From Viridothelium virens (lineage: Eukaryota; Ascomycota; Dothideomycetes; Trypetheliales; Trypetheliaceae): a stretch of 64,000 nt of DNA. The position numbers were made by a program, and so were the translations under genes. Each line of letters opens with the position of its first letter. Position 1 is the stretch's first letter. Of the stretch, positions 35,893 through 47,367 are shown piece after piece. Location of the stretch: positions 53,113-117,112 of the forward strand of contig ML991852.1 in the NCBI GenBank assembly GCA_010094025.1. Reading direction: 5' to 3'. Below the pieces are notes generated by a model. The model ran no database searches. It was not told the origin of the DNA and was given only the letters and a program-made list of their open reading frames with translations.

Positions 35893-37446
35893 CTATGCTA
35901 GATCTCCTATATCAGCCTCTGCATCCTCCACAACGATTCTGGGAGGGCCCATGGGTTCACTGTTCGCCTCTTCATCGACTACCGGCTCATTGACCACGGA
36001 CAAATCTGGGCCTGCCCCAACGTTGTTAAGCGGTTCGCTAGCTCCATCATATTGATCACTCTGGCCCACTTCTTCATTAGTCTTAAAGATCTCGAGCTCA
36101 GGGTTTTTGTAGCCTGCTGGGTTTATCCCGACTTCGTTGAAGAACCAGTCCACCACGTGAGGGTAAACACGCGGGAAGACAAGCTCATCTATGAATTCGT
36201 CCCCACCGGAGAAAGTCGGACACAGCTTCAATTGTTGAATCGGTCCGTCATCTCCGAGACCCCACTGCGGCCCTGGGTCTGTATCGCCGGTGTTTGTTGA
36301 AGCAGAGGAACTGTTGACAGCAGGACTCACAGTTGGTTCCGGTCGATCAGTGCAGACATTGAGGGGTGCATATGCGGACTCCCAAGATCGAGCACGCTCA
36401 GCCAGGAACGTCTTAAAATCTGAGTTCGTAATACGCTCCGGCATAGTAGAAGGCGATGTCAAACCAATGGCAGTGATACGACGCGAATATTTTGACCCTG
36501 TTATACTGGTTAGCCTCTAAATTCACATTTCAGGGAAATGCAATCATTCTTCCTACATTCAGAATTGAATAGCTCAATCAGTACGTCGGCGCTTCGGCTC
36601 AATCCCACCACGTAGATCTCTGCATCCTTGGCTACAAGATCAGGGTTCAGCACGACGTTTTCGAGGATGAAACGAAGGTGAGCTTCAGGATTTTCGTTCC
36701 CGGGGATGATGTTGTGCTCGGGATGAATCTTTGGAGATGGATGAACTGCAGATGCGCGTGGCAAGCTATTCCAACTATCGCGAGTGACAGCGCATTGGTA
36801 CTTATGAGAGAAAAGCAGCTGTCCGAGGTTTGCAACGATCATTCCAGGTTGCTCCTTCGCACAGTGATTCAGTTTCTTAGCCAGGCCAAGCGCTGTACCG
36901 TTGAGACTGCCATGTTCATGCTCGAGAAGACGCCAAGCCCAGACGCCGAGGTCTTGCATGTGGCCATTTACGATGACTAGAACCTGCGTCTTCTTACGAA
37001 GAGCGTCTAGTGGGGTCGTGAGAATTGGTACATGGGGATCGCTGGGTTTGGTGGTTGTCATTTGAGGAAGAAAGAAATGGGCGATGCCTTCACTCTCGAA
37101 ACGACGGTGGTATTCAGCTCGCATGCAGACTGATGATTCGTGTTGTCAACATTGAGTTCTCGGCAGACTAAGGGTTATTGCGTCAGGGGACTCACTGCGC
37201 ATAGCTTCACGGTTGACATCATTCCAGCGAGAGACCTTGTTAATAGCATAGTGGAAACCTTTGGAGGGGTCTCTAATAGACCTGAGGTCGCCATCATCGG
37301 TAATGAAGTAACTGTGAAGCCTGTATTTAGCACTGAAACGATACACAGATTCATTGAGAATCCAGGTGCGAGGCTTACCCAAGCTCTTTTAGATCAGGCT
37401 TGAAAGGCGCATCTGGCAGGAAGTTTGTACTCGAGCGTGCAAACAT
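35893..37446 (-). CDS. Arb2-domain protein
   Basis: Exons 37446-37379, 37332-37196, 37129-36557 and 36497-35893 (introns 46, 66, 59 nt) give 460 aa. The start MFARSSTNFLPDAPFKPDLK is family-like. Arb2 landmarks include DDGDLRSIRDPSKGFHY, DPHVPILTTPLDAL, VLVIVNGHMQDLGVWAWRLL, QPGMIVANLGQLLFSHKYQC, SWNSLPRASAVHPSPKIHP and AEIYVVGLSRSADVLIELF. Splicing after residue E restores a tryptophan and then SKYSRRITAIGLTSPS. The Arb2 fold occurs in the fission yeast argonaute-siRNA chaperone complex and at the C-terminus of Clr3/Hda1 deacetylases. This standalone fungal form may act in RNA silencing or be an independent hydrolase-like protein. The C-terminal 100 residues are acidic and probably disordered. 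Confidence 0.82.
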
Positions 37447-38154
37447 TTTGATCAATTCAGATCTCACCACTTGGATTTATGCACCAAGTAGGTGAAGCGA
37501 CAAAGGAATCGAAGTGACCATGGGAATTCTAGTGGCTTCGGAAGTTTACGAATGGAGGTACCAGTTCAAAATGAAAGTAAAGAAATTGTCGCTCAACCGT
37601 TTGCTTGCTTATCGACGCGGGTGTGACAATGAAAGCAGAGCAATACTAAGTGTGGACATGGAGAATAAACTGCAAGTTGTGTGAGATACCAGGAAGCTGC
37701 CGGTCAAACACACGGAGGATATGCTCGATAGCAAACTTCTATTTGCAGCTCACCCAAGCAAACGCTTACTTTGGAATTTTCAAGATAGCGGTAAGCGGGC
37801 CGATCTCGGTAGAAGAAAGCTCAGCCTTGCTGATGAGTTGGAGTCTAGACGCAATACTCGTACAAAATCCATTTCTTAGTGAGCAATACAAGACCTTCGT
37901 CTCTCCTGAGCGGCAAATGCCGACCCAAATAGATATTTTTGGGTTCATCGGCGGCGGGTCCTCAGGAAACGTGATTGCCCTATCTGTCTTCTCTTCCACA
38001 AAGCCTCCGATTCTGGATATCTGGCGCAAAGGCTCGTCTTCACCTCTCCCCAATGATCCAAAACTTGACCGATATGGCGAAGATATTTCCCCATCCTGAA
38101 GTCCTCCCCCAAATTTCCACTGCGCAAATGGACGGTTCCTCACTTCCGTTCCGA
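37447..38154. other. Intergenic
   Basis: Arb2-gene promoter and uS14m 3' region. Overlapping frames at 37650-38099 (+) and 37766-38161 (-) have no recognisable family and probably occur by chance. Confidence 0.4.
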
Positions 38155-38658
38155 TTACCAACTAGCCTTCTTCACTCCAGGAATGTTGCCTTCCAGAGCG
38201 TTAAGTCGAAATTGGTACTGTAGAAAGGGGCTCGTTAGTCTCCATCCCACAAAATAGTGCCAGAGTGCTTCGAAGCCAACTCGTAGATCCCAACCACATA
38301 CCCTAGCCATCCGAAAATCCCGTATAACCCAGCGTCCTTTGCCCCCCATTATGCAACGATTCTTAATCTGCGTCGGGTTTGTGTAGCAGTGCATCTGAGA
38401 TAGCTGGAGTTGGGCTTGAGCGCGAGTCCTTTGGGGAAGAGTGGTATTTCGGATGATATATCTCAGAGCTTGTCTAGCAAACATTTAGAAATTGACTCTA
38501 GACACTCTGGATGACCAAATAAAGTCTGGCTTAGAGTTAAGGAGGGCAGACCTTTGGGGTTCGAATTGCTCAAAGACCTTGCGCTTGGTATGGTCTCGAA
38601 TGACGCGTGCGTTGACAAAACAGCCCAGGTCGAGCTTCTTCGCTCTAAACTGCGCCAT
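38155..38658 (-). CDS. MRP2: Mitochondrial ribosomal protein uS14m
   Basis: Exons 38658-38552, 38473-38302 and 38217-38155 (introns 78 and 84 nt) give 113 aa, the normal length. It is a subunit of the mitochondrial small ribosomal subunit. The protein begins MAQFRAKKLDLGCFVNARVI; the second exon has ALRYIIRNTTLPQRTRAQAQ, and CYTNPTQIKNRCIMGGKGR leads to RDFRMAR, then YQFRLNALEGNIPGVKKASW after the last intron. The last intron (donor GTATGT) is 84 nt, a multiple of three, without an in-frame stop, so its retention would insert 28 residues. It is divergent from another mitochondrial gene. Confidence 0.95.
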
Positions 38659-38914
38659 ACTGATATCTTAAGCAAGAGATGTCCTCGTGTCTCATATATG
38701 ACGAGAACTAAGTAAACTATCGACGTTCGTTGGACGGAGATGGAAGTCTTCAAGATCTGCACGGGCATTCATGTCCGCGGCCCGAGCTCTTCTGGCGCGT
38801 TCTTCTTGCCATCATCACCTCTTTCAACTTCTTTCCTCCACCACTGCCTGTAGCGACATTGACGTTTCAGCATTCCTTCCATCGCAAATTCATCAAATCA
38901 TACAATCAAGCAAT
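38659..38914. promoter_or_regulatory. Bidirectional promoter of uS14m and Mix17
   Basis: Only 256 bp separate the start codons of two nuclear genes for mitochondrial proteins, so their promoters must overlap. I see no canonical TATA box; the plus-strand side is C/T-rich near 38808-38850. Confidence 0.6.
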
Positions 38915-39482
38915 ATGCCCCGAAGCAGCAGAGGCAGTTCCGCTCCTCGGCGCCCAGCGCCTGCACCGGCTCGTCCTCAAGCTCCTCCCCAGCAACCCCC
39001 AGCTCGTCAATCCTCCACCATGGCCCATCCTCCCCAACAGCAACAGCACCCGCCTCAGCAGCAGGGTGGCTCAGGCTCTGGGCTTTTTGGTCAGATGGCC
39101 AGCACTGCTGCGTAAGTCCTACTCCAGCCATCGCGAACCGAGCACATCCCTGCTCCAACTTCAATATGTTGCCACCCTCCTTGAAGAACTAGCTAATATT
39201 TGACCTTGTAGTGGTGTTGCCGTCGGCTCTTCCATCGGCCACGCCATCGGCGGATTCTTCGGTGGTGGTTCCTCTGAAGCTCCTGCGGAACAACAGCAGC
39301 AGCAAGCCCCAGCTGCCTACGATAATGGACAGTACGCTTACACGCAGCAAGCGCCCGCTGCGTGCGAGAACGATGTGCGGAGCTTCCGGAAGTGCATGGA
39401 TGAGCAAAACGGAAATATGAGCATTTGCGGATGGTATCTCGATCAGTTGAAGGCGTGCCAGGCTGCTGCTAGAGAATACTAG
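38915..39482 (+). CDS. mix17: Twin CX9C protein Mix17/CHCHD2-10 homologue
   Basis: Exons 38915-39111 and 39212-39482 (100 nt intron, donor GTAAGT, acceptor TTGTAG) give 155 aa. A basic, Pro/Gln-rich N-terminus (MPRSSRGSSAPRRPAP, then poly-Gln) acts as a targeting region. A glycine-rich hydrophobic segment follows, rebuilt across the intron (AAGVAVGSSIGHAIGGFFGG). The C-terminal CHCH domain has CENDVRSFRKC and CGWYLDQLKAC, both exact CX9C. Family members lie in the mitochondrial intermembrane space, are oxidised by Mia40, and support respiration; human CHCHD2/10 are homologues. Confidence 0.92.
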
Positions 39483-39950
39483 GTAGGTGGGAGAGGGGGT
39501 GAGTTCGAGTATTCAAAGCGTGGGGTATTGTATAGAATCATGGCAAAAGGCATTAGCAACAATTGCTGGATCGTCCTAGCTAGCGTCTAATGGCATCAAC
39601 ACCCTACTCAATACTTTGCGTCCACTTTCTTGACTTCTTGTCTTCAAAATACGCGTTCGTGTGAGAAATCTGTAGCCCGTCCACTTGCTCACACTCAGTG
39701 GGTGGATCTGCGCTCTTGCCACCGAACAACCCCCAAAGGCCTGTGACCAGTAAAGAGCAATAGCGGAATAATTGTAATTTACAGATTGAAACAGAATACC
39801 AGGCCGGTTTTCATTGTGTTATTAGCTATTCTACTCTGCCTGATGAGGTTTGGAGCACTTCCAATCGTTCTACAGTAGACACTCAAGCCGCAGGCCCTCG
39901 TCAATGTCGTAAAGCAATGCATTCCGCTCGTGCAAATCCAGGGGTCGGGC
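39483..39950. other. Convergent 3' regions
   Basis: Between the 3' ends of Mix17 (+) and the UBX protein (-). Probably contains both terminators; nothing else recognised. Confidence 0.45.
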
Positions 39951-41661
39951 TTATTCATCCTTTTTGTCTTTGTCCTCTGGTCTCGGTTCGAAGTTCAGCT
40001 GCACAGCCCATCAATTTCGCAATACGGCTTCAGCAAATGGTATACACATACCTGATTCCCATTATAAAATTGTTTCTCGTCTTTCTCATCCTTGGTATCC
40101 CTCAAAGTTTTCATCTTTGTCGATGGCCTGCCCTCACTTCTTTTCTCCAAATTCCCTGACTGCGTCGCTCCAGAGCCCTCATTTGATGCACCTGACTCCG
40201 GGGGGCTCGCGGTGCCTGGACCACCAATCATTCCCACTATTCCCCTTAACGCGTTGAGAATAAAGAAGAACGCACCAGCAACCATCCCGTATAACCATGA
40301 TAGCCAACCCGAAACACCAGAGCTAGCATAAGCGTCTGTATAGCCTTGTACCGGCACCAGAACCAAAGTTGCTGTAGGCGCTAGGCCCAGTTCTTGAAGC
40401 GTCTTCTCTTCTTCCCCAACTTCAAGCGTGCGGTTCGGTAAAGGCGTCAGGACATGCTTAAATGTGTATGGTGGGATGGCAGAACTTTTTGCCCCGGCTG
40501 TCGACTTCAGATGCGAATCCACCCAGGTGCGTATGGAAGATGACAAGGTCTGGGTGGAAGGCGAATCGAATCGTTTGCGGATCGTAGAGCCATCAAAAAG
40601 ACGGACTTGAACCGCACAGACGCCTGCAGGCCTGGCTGCTGAAGACGACGGACCGGCTCGAGGCTGAGATCCAGCCTGGCGTAACCCTCGTCCTGCCGCC
40701 AATTCCCCTTTTCGTCTTGCTTCGCGCTCCTGCCTTTCGAGCTTGTCGTTCTCAACCAGCTTGCGTACCCGCTCCCGTTCTGCACGGTCCTGCTGTTTTC
40801 GTTTCCGCTCTTGAGCTGCATAGTCGACTTCCGCAGATCGCGGACCGGTCTGTTGCTCTACTGCCTCACGCTTTGCTTTAGCCTTGGCGACACGCTCTGC
40901 CTTTTCGTTCTCTTCGCGGACTTTACGCTCAGCTTCCAAACGTTCTTTGCGTTCCTGCAGGAGTTTCTGTACCGTGGAAGAGGGCTGTGGGGAGGAAGAT
41001 TGAGGACTAGCAGATTCTGAAGGGGTTAGGGCCTCGTTTGTTGAAGGAGTTGATTCTTGGGTTGGAAGACTGCTCTGATGAGTCGTTTGGGGGGCCGACG
41101 GGACTCTTGATGACCCGCTCTGATGCGACTCTGTGCCTGGGACAGTCTCTGGTTCGATGGCGTCGGTAAGGCGCAGGAAGAGATCATCATAGGTGAGGCT
41201 GCCCATGAGTACTGCTCGAAGTTGTCCATTGCTGCATTTCAAACACTTTAGTCTGGGTGCAATCCTTCCATTCTCCCGCGTACTTACTGGATCACCACCA
41301 ATGTGGGCGCTTGGGTAATAGGACAAAACGCAGACAAGAAAGCAGCTTCTTGCGAGCCAAGATTGATCTGCAACACAACTGATCTAGATTCCAGAAAGTC
41401 GGAGAGCTATATGAGCAGTTGGTTAGAGACGGGAAAACAAAAAGTCAAGACCAGCTTACAGGTTGCTTGGCAAGATAGTCATCTTTCCAGGTGCGGCTTT
41501 CTACTCCATCATCTTCCTTGGTTCATTAGACCTATCACACAGAGCAGACGGGAGGGATTGCACGGAAGCTGCGAGCGCTCACCTCGCACGAAACATGTGA
41601 CTACCTTGCCCTCCTGAATAGCTCGTGTGATTCCACTTTGAAGGTCTCCCTGGTGGAACAT
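39951..41661 (-). CDS. UBX-domain membrane protein (UBXN4/Ubx-like)
   Basis: Exons 41661-41583, 41512-41460, 41406-41288, 41231-40052 and 39998-39951 (introns 70, 53, 56, 53 nt) give 492 aa. The N-terminus MFHQGDLQSGITRAIQEGK starts a thioredoxin-like domain (LESRSVVLQINLGSQEAAFL, ITQAPTLVVIHNGQ). A charged coiled coil follows (LLQERKERLEAERKVREENE). The UBX domain (about residues 286-365, AVQVRLFDGSTIRKRF) would bind the p97/Cdc48 N-domain, and a hydrophobic hairpin (about 391-420, WLYGMVAGAFFFILNALRG) would anchor it in the ER. This is the erasin/UBXN4 layout, pointing to ER-associated degradation. Splicing the last 53 nt intron gives a charged tail ending PRPEDKDKKDE. Confidence 0.88.
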
Positions 41662-41901
41662 TCTGACTGAGATAGCTCAGGGCACGGGAGTATTCTGTGG
41701 GATACAAAGTTCTTTATATCCAACGACCCGTAGTCCCCTCGGCCCTCGAAGATCTAGGTGACGTGTGAGCTTCGCGCAGGGTCCACCAGACCCTTGGCCC
41801 AGGAACATCATACGCGGGGACCCCAAAACATTTCCGCTCTCTTTCTGCTCTTTCACTTCCACGCTCTTCACTTTGAGACAACATTTACGAAACCCTTCGA
41901 G
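41662..41901. promoter_or_regulatory. Shared promoter of UBX and RRM/G-patch genes
   Basis: 240 bp between divergent start codons. A CT-rich stretch at 41830-41875 precedes the plus-strand start. No clear TATA box. Confidence 0.5.
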
Positions 41902-44599
41902 ATGAGTTCGTACCGAGCACCTGGCGGTGACAGCTTCCGTCCTGGTCCTCCTCGTGCTCGGCGAGATAGCGATAGAGACTTTGATCGTGAGTACTACAGA
42001 AGTCGCTCTCCGCCGCTACGACGCCGATCACCCCCAAGTGGTGAGTACGGTCGTCCAAAGAAACAACCCTAGTCCTCTGCTGCTCTTAAAGGATGGCTAA
42101 TGATAAACGTAGAGGACTACCGCGTTCTCCCCCGAGAAGCCGCCGGCATGGCACCGCATGATGTGAGACGCGGCTGGAATGATCGAAGGGACCGCGATTA
42201 TCCCCGAGGCTATGATCGCCGCTATGGTAGAAGGTCAAGTCTACCGTACGATGACAATGAATATCCTTCTAGGGGCCGCGGCGGCTATCGTTCGTCATAT
42301 TCGAGCCGGAGTCGGAGCCGGAGTCGGAGTTGCAGTCGACGTGGACGGAGTCGCAGCCGTTCACCTGGCATGGGAAGGCCATGTCGAGAAATCAAGTTGG
42401 ATGGGTTTCCAAGTAGCATGACAGAGAACGATGTCCGCAAATTCTTCCCCTCATGTTCGACAAGGCAAATGCTCTTGTGCAGTCACTCACACAGTTGTAC
42501 CTCAGATTGCCAGAGAACTCGAGTCCAGTTATGATGTTCCCTTCCTCGAAGACGTTCGAGTTATCCGTGATAGGAAGCATGGTCAGTCTATTGTTTCAAA
42601 TCACGAAAGCATACTGATTATCCAAGGCCGTACGTACGCTTTTATCACCTTTCCGGATGTAGACATGTCACAGGCCTTTATGAATGACAACTTCCCAAGC
42701 ATCTGGCTTGGAGAATATCGAAGAGATGGTACCGGTGAGACTCAAGAAGTTGGTCTTGCGTATAGTCGGCAGGTGAAGGAAAGACCCTCAGAGATGGAGA
42801 GACTCAGAGAGATGGAGAGACTCTCAGAGATAGAGAGACTCTTAGAGATAGAGAGACTCGAGAATTCCTCAGAGAATGAATGGATATGCGCTGAGGTACG
42901 TGGATTCGCTGGCACCATACTGAATCTGCTGAAATTTAAAGTGTGATCAACCGGTTCAAGGCCATAGATGCGGGCAATGCCACGCAGACCGTACGTTGAA
43001 CTCCACCCACCCGAGTCGAGATTTGAAATACTAATGTAATTGCAACAGATCCTACAAGGGAAAGAAAATTTACAGTCCAAAATCGAGCTGAAGTGGGCGA
43101 CAAAGACGCCTCGCCCGACGGGACCCCTTCCCAATATCTTCTTGTTCGTCAGCTCGCAGGAAATGTAACAGAGGAAGTTCTGGCCAAAGGTTTGGAGAAG
43201 CTTTATAAAGGTGCTGGCACCTCAGGGACTTCTGATGCCGCCTCCACCAAACCCAAAGCCAAAGTCATTTCCACTACGTCCACAGCCAATTTGGGCGCTC
43301 CGGTGGGCTCCCTCCGGCGCGTCCTGTTCATCCGGAGTAAACACAATTGGCAGAGTTGCAGATATGGATTTGCAGAATTTTTCACAGCTGAGGTACGTTG
43401 GCCCCTTCATAAAACATTTTATATGAATTAATGAAACTCCAGGACGCCAAAGCGGCGATGGCGAAGTTCAAAGCGTTGGATACCATCACTATTTCCTCGA
43501 AACCTATTACGCTCGCATATGCTCACTCAGGAGTTTTCATGCCTGCTTCCGAGGCGAACCCGGATTATGCGTTCAAATCAGCTGCAAATCCGTCACAACT
43601 GCTGAAATACTGGAACCGCGAGGCCTTTGCTCGTGAATTCACTGTAGCTCTTTCAGCTTCCGAACCTTCTGTTCGATCCGAACATCCAAATGCCAATCCA
43701 GTTGCTGCAGTGACAAATGACCAAGGCACATTACAGAACGTAAAAGACAAAGAGACAAAGTCGAAGAAGCGCAAGGCTGAGGGTGAGGTAACGGCAGCCA
43801 AGAAAAAGGTTAGTACAGGGGAAGAAAGTGATCTGAGTGTTGCGCTTATATTTAATAGACCATCCCGTCGCATTTGCAATTCTGGCAAGACCGACGTGCA
43901 GAGCTGCACGGCGTCAAACCTGAGAACGGTGAAAAAAACGACAGGCAATACTCTACTAACCCTTCCTCGGATCCAATTCCTCCGCCGGATACAGAAGTGG
44001 ACGATTCTCCTTCTCTAGAGTATGGGGACCCCAACAGGAAATGTTGTTATTTGTGCATGAGGAAATTTCAAACAATATCAGAAACCATCAAACATGAGCG
44101 CCTCAGTGCCTTGCATCAAAAGAATCTGAAAGATGCAAGAACCAGGTTGATGGCGTTGGCGCGAGTAAGAAAATTTGTACCGAAGCTCCACTCCGCGATC
44201 TCCCAAACGCCAGCCTATCGCGATCGTGCAGCGGAGCGTCGCCAGGTATACAATCAACCGAAGTTTGCGCCGATCAAAATGGGATTCAAGAAGAAACAAG
44301 CAGCGTCGACGGAACGCTCTCCATCTTCCGATGAGACTGCAGCCGCACCATCCAAGGGCGCATCTCTGCTGGGCAAGATGGGCTACGTCGAAGGTCAAGG
44401 ATTGGGCGCGACGGGTGAAGGCAGGACAGCGCCGATTGAGACGGAGATGTATCGTGAAGGCGTTGGACTCGGTGCGGAAGGAGGGAAGGTAGGAGATGCT
44501 GCCAAGGAAGCTGCTAGGAACACCAGGGGCAATTACAATGAGTTCCTGGAGAAGACGAGGGAGAAGGCTCAGGAACGGTACAACAGTATGATGAAGTAG
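41902..44599 (+). CDS. RRM/RanBP2-zinc-finger/G-patch splicing factor (RBM5/10-like)
   Basis: Eight exons (41902-42040, 42113-42432, 42506-42581, 42627-42895, 42942-42990, 43049-43392, 43443-43808, 43859-44599) give 767 aa. Order of parts: RS-rich N-terminus (SRSRSRSRSCSRRGRSRSRS), RRM1 (IKLDGFPSSMTENDI, DVRVIRDRKHGRTYAFITF), four MERL-type hexapeptides (about 232-256), a RanBP2 zinc finger EWICAECDQPVQGHRCGQC built across an intron, RRM2 (QYLLVRQLAGNVTEEVLAK ... RYGFAEFF), a C2H2-like CYLCMRKFQ...HERLSALH (about 582-605), and a G-patch KMGYVEGQGLGATGEGRTAP (about 687-730). This is the RBM5/RBM10 layout without an obvious OCRE domain, implying a nuclear alternative-splicing regulator. The exon 2 donor (GTCCGC, 42433) is weak but gives the best RRM. 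Confidence 0.87.
42788..42859 (+). repeat. 18 bp x 4 coding tandem repeat
   Basis: Four 18-mers related to TCAGAGATGGAGAGACTC encode SEMERL, REMERL, SEIERL and LEIERL. The repeat forms a short charged helix between RRM1 and the zinc finger of the RBM5/10-like protein. Confidence 0.85.
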
Positions 44600-46199
44600 G
44601 CTTGGTAACAGGCGAGAGATTGAGAAGAAAGAACCAGCTGAAATATCATTTTTATTGATCACCAGTCGAGGCACCCCTCAACCGCGGTAAGGTATATCTG
44701 GTCAGGGCTCGTGGACAATGGAGGTGCCCAAACTTTTCACTGAGTGTCTCTCGGCTCTTACGGAAGGGCAATGGGACTTCTAGCCACTACTTCGGTCGGT
44801 TCTTTCTCTCTTTCTTCCTTTGTTTCTTCTGCTGCCCCCCTTTCCATTTCTTCTGGTACCTCGTAAGAGCTATTTTCCCAAACTTGTCGCTTGTGGGACG
44901 TCTCACATCTTTAGGGACAGATTGCAGGCGACCTTCGCTGTCCCTGCTCTTCCGACGCTATGAATTCAGTGAAAGGTTGCAGGGAGAGCGTCAGTCAGTG
45001 CCTTTGCGTAGCCTTATGCGTAGATCAGTGCAAATCTGGCATGAGGTAAGGAATCGGAGTGACTGAAATGCATAGAGCATTGTTATCTCTTGGCACCGTG
45101 CAGAGTATAGCCAAGAACAGGTGGTAAGCTATGGTCTTATCTTTGCATCAAGTAAACAGAGAGCTAAACGACAGGAAGGAGGAAGAGTCAGCCGGCCGAG
45201 CTACAACATAGGTATGGTGCATGCATACGAATTGCCTCAGCACAGAAACCTGCACGATTCGACAGAACTCATCAGATTCACCACTAGAAGTGGATAGAAG
45301 TTTTCAGCAGCCTATAATTACTGCTTCTATCGACAAGAAATCTCTAATATCATCATCAGGATTTTTAGGGAGCTCGAGAAATACGCATTCTGAGTCTAAC
45401 GAACAGGCAATTTGCGTTGAGCCAAAGAAGAAAAACGGTTTACGGCAAAATGCTACGCCACAAGCTGACAGTCTGCGCAAAAGATCCACATTCTGCATCG
45501 TAAAGCTAACGCAAAGAATTGGCAGCTGTCAAGATGCGGTGCGCTTATGATTTATTGCCGCTCGTAGCGAGGAGGATGGAGTCGGCCGAGGAGTGGAGCG
45601 GATCCAGATGGGGCTGTTGGCAACGACCAACCCCTTGTCTAGTCTCATCTGTATGTATTTACACCTTCAAGTGCCTCCGGATAAACATACTAACATGACG
45701 TCCTAAAAGGAATATATCCAACATGCTCCACTCTTGGCCGGACGAATAATTGTCTGACCTCTGCCATGATCAGTATTGGCGTGGAAGATTGTATAAGCCA
45801 CTGATACCAACCAACGACGATCATTGTCCAATGCTTCTACGTTCAGCCATCAATGAATTGCGCTAGAGAGAATCCACGTACTTCGACTTAAGGGTGAGAA
45901 TGTTCGCGATCCTCATTTCTCAATTCGAAAGCCCATGATACTGCCACGTACAACACCTTCTCGGCCGTTCACTCTGATGAATTTTGAGGTTTTGGATACG
46001 ATGTGGTTTTGTCGTGGCCATACTGATCCTAATGATGAGCAGACATTGCAAAGCCGTGGTACTATGGAACTGATTAAGTATAAAAGCTGTGGTTTCATAC
46101 CTCAAAAACCTCATCTTCAAAACACAGACTCTCAATTGCTTTACAGACTCAACTATCTTAGAATTACGTTATTTCCCTCAACTCTCGACTATCATCAAC
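44600..46199. other. Gene-poor interval before the secreted-protein gene
   Basis: Only short frames without motifs, e.g. 45221-45550. The right end contains the TATA box of the secreted-protein gene. Confidence 0.45.
46079..46086 (+). promoter_or_regulatory. TATA box of cysteine-rich secreted protein
   Basis: TATAAAAG lies 114 bp upstream of the ATG at 46200, a typical position for a strongly regulated fungal promoter. Confidence 0.6.
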
Positions 46200-46818
46200 A
46201 TGAAAGGCTCTTGTATTCTTCAAATCCTCGCGAGCGCGACGCTTGCCTTCTCGAGCTCCCACCCTCCCAAAAATATTTCACAACGGCGCGCTGAGGCCTC
46301 TGTTGAAGAGCGAGGTGGGCCTCCATGCAATATTGGGGGTTGTCTTGGCGCAGTCGCCGCCACAGCAGCAGGCGCTGTAGCATGTGCTGTCATACCAGTC
46401 CCAGGGGTCGATGCTGTCTGTGAGGGCTCGGTCATTGCTTCGGGTGTCATCTCTACGCTTACCGCATGCGCTGGATGCGCCATCATTGGCAAGTGCGACC
46501 CAGGTGACACAACCGCCATCGACGATGCTTGCGTAAGAATTGCTCTCTCATTCTGAAGAAAATCGAAAGAAAGTAGATTGGCAAGAAAGCGGCTAACGTG
46601 TATCTCTTCAGGGCACTCCCGACTCTAGGAAGGCAGAGCTTGGTCCCAATCAGTGTCTGCAACTCAGTTCCTCCGTGCCACATCCAAGTGACACCGATCA
46701 AGTTCTGGGAGCTTTCACCATGCACTGCCACAACACGGCGAAGGTTGTGAGCGGTAATTTTGGCGACTGTGCCTTTCCATGTGCCAATTGCACCCAGTGT
46801 GCCGGCAAGCCGCATTAA
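46200..46818 (+). CDS. Small cysteine-rich secreted protein (effector candidate)
   Basis: Exons 46200-46532 and 46612-46818 (79 nt intron with a GGCTAACG branch site) give 179 aa. The signal peptide MKGSCILQILASATLAFSSS is followed by a Kex2-like site (ISQRRAEA, about residue 30). The mature part has 14 cysteines, an even number, in two blocks. The first is Gly/Ala-rich and amphipathic (CNIGGCLGAVAATAAGAVAC ... TACAGCAIIGKC). The second is encoded mainly by exon 2 (CHNTAKVVSGNFGDCAFPCA ... CTQCAGKPH). I recognise no family. Size, secretion signal, cysteine content, TATA promoter and position at the edge of a transposon-bearing island suggest a host- or competitor-interaction protein; this is inference. 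Confidence 0.7.
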
Positions 46819-47367
46819 AAGAAAGGCTATATGGGGCCCTTGGGCCATTCGATCAACAGCATTCTCACGTGCCAGCTAAGTGAGCGGGGTGTTAGCGGAA
46901 ATGGACAGGTTCCATGAAGCTTGTTGGCCAGCTGGGAAATGTATTCTAGACTTCTACTAAACAACGCACTCGTTCATTTGATATAGTCGAAAATATGTAT
47001 TGTAACAGTGCTTATAGCGCTTCCTTCAGCTTGTGAGAATTGAGATTGAGGTACCAAACTATGACTAGCCAAGTGGTGGACGAGAGCTCAGGGTTTCGAA
47101 AGCAGATTTCGGAGGCGAAGCTTGAGCTTCCATGGACCTACTGAGATGCAGTCTTCAGAGCCGTGTGAGGTTCTGCCAAGCTCTGCGAGCACTCTGAAGT
47201 TTGGCCTGGAACAAAATGTAGATTTTTTTCTTTTCGCACCATTTCTGGATACGTCAAACGTCCATGTCCTAGCATGTGTCACTACAGAACTCATTAAATC
47301 TAACCAGCCGTAAATCTAGAAAGGTTTTATGTGAGTCGTTTACAACACCTTAAGAGAAAATGACATC
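46819..47367. other. Intergenic
   Basis: Between the secreted-protein gene and the minus-strand nuclease-like gene. No recognisable frame or repeat. Confidence 0.45.

Noticed and set aside
37766-38161. 131-codon minus frame downstream of uS14m
   Set aside because: Starts within the last codons of uS14m in another frame; no motif and no plausible splice link to it.
38550-38570. GGTTCGAATTG resembling a tRNA B box
   Set aside because: No matching A box or cloverleaf could be placed, and the sequence is conserved coding sequence of uS14m exon 1.
42299-42363. CGGAGT-type repeat as a possible regulatory array
   Set aside because: It encodes the alternating Ser-Arg stretch of the RBM5/10-like protein, so the periodicity reflects RS dipeptides.
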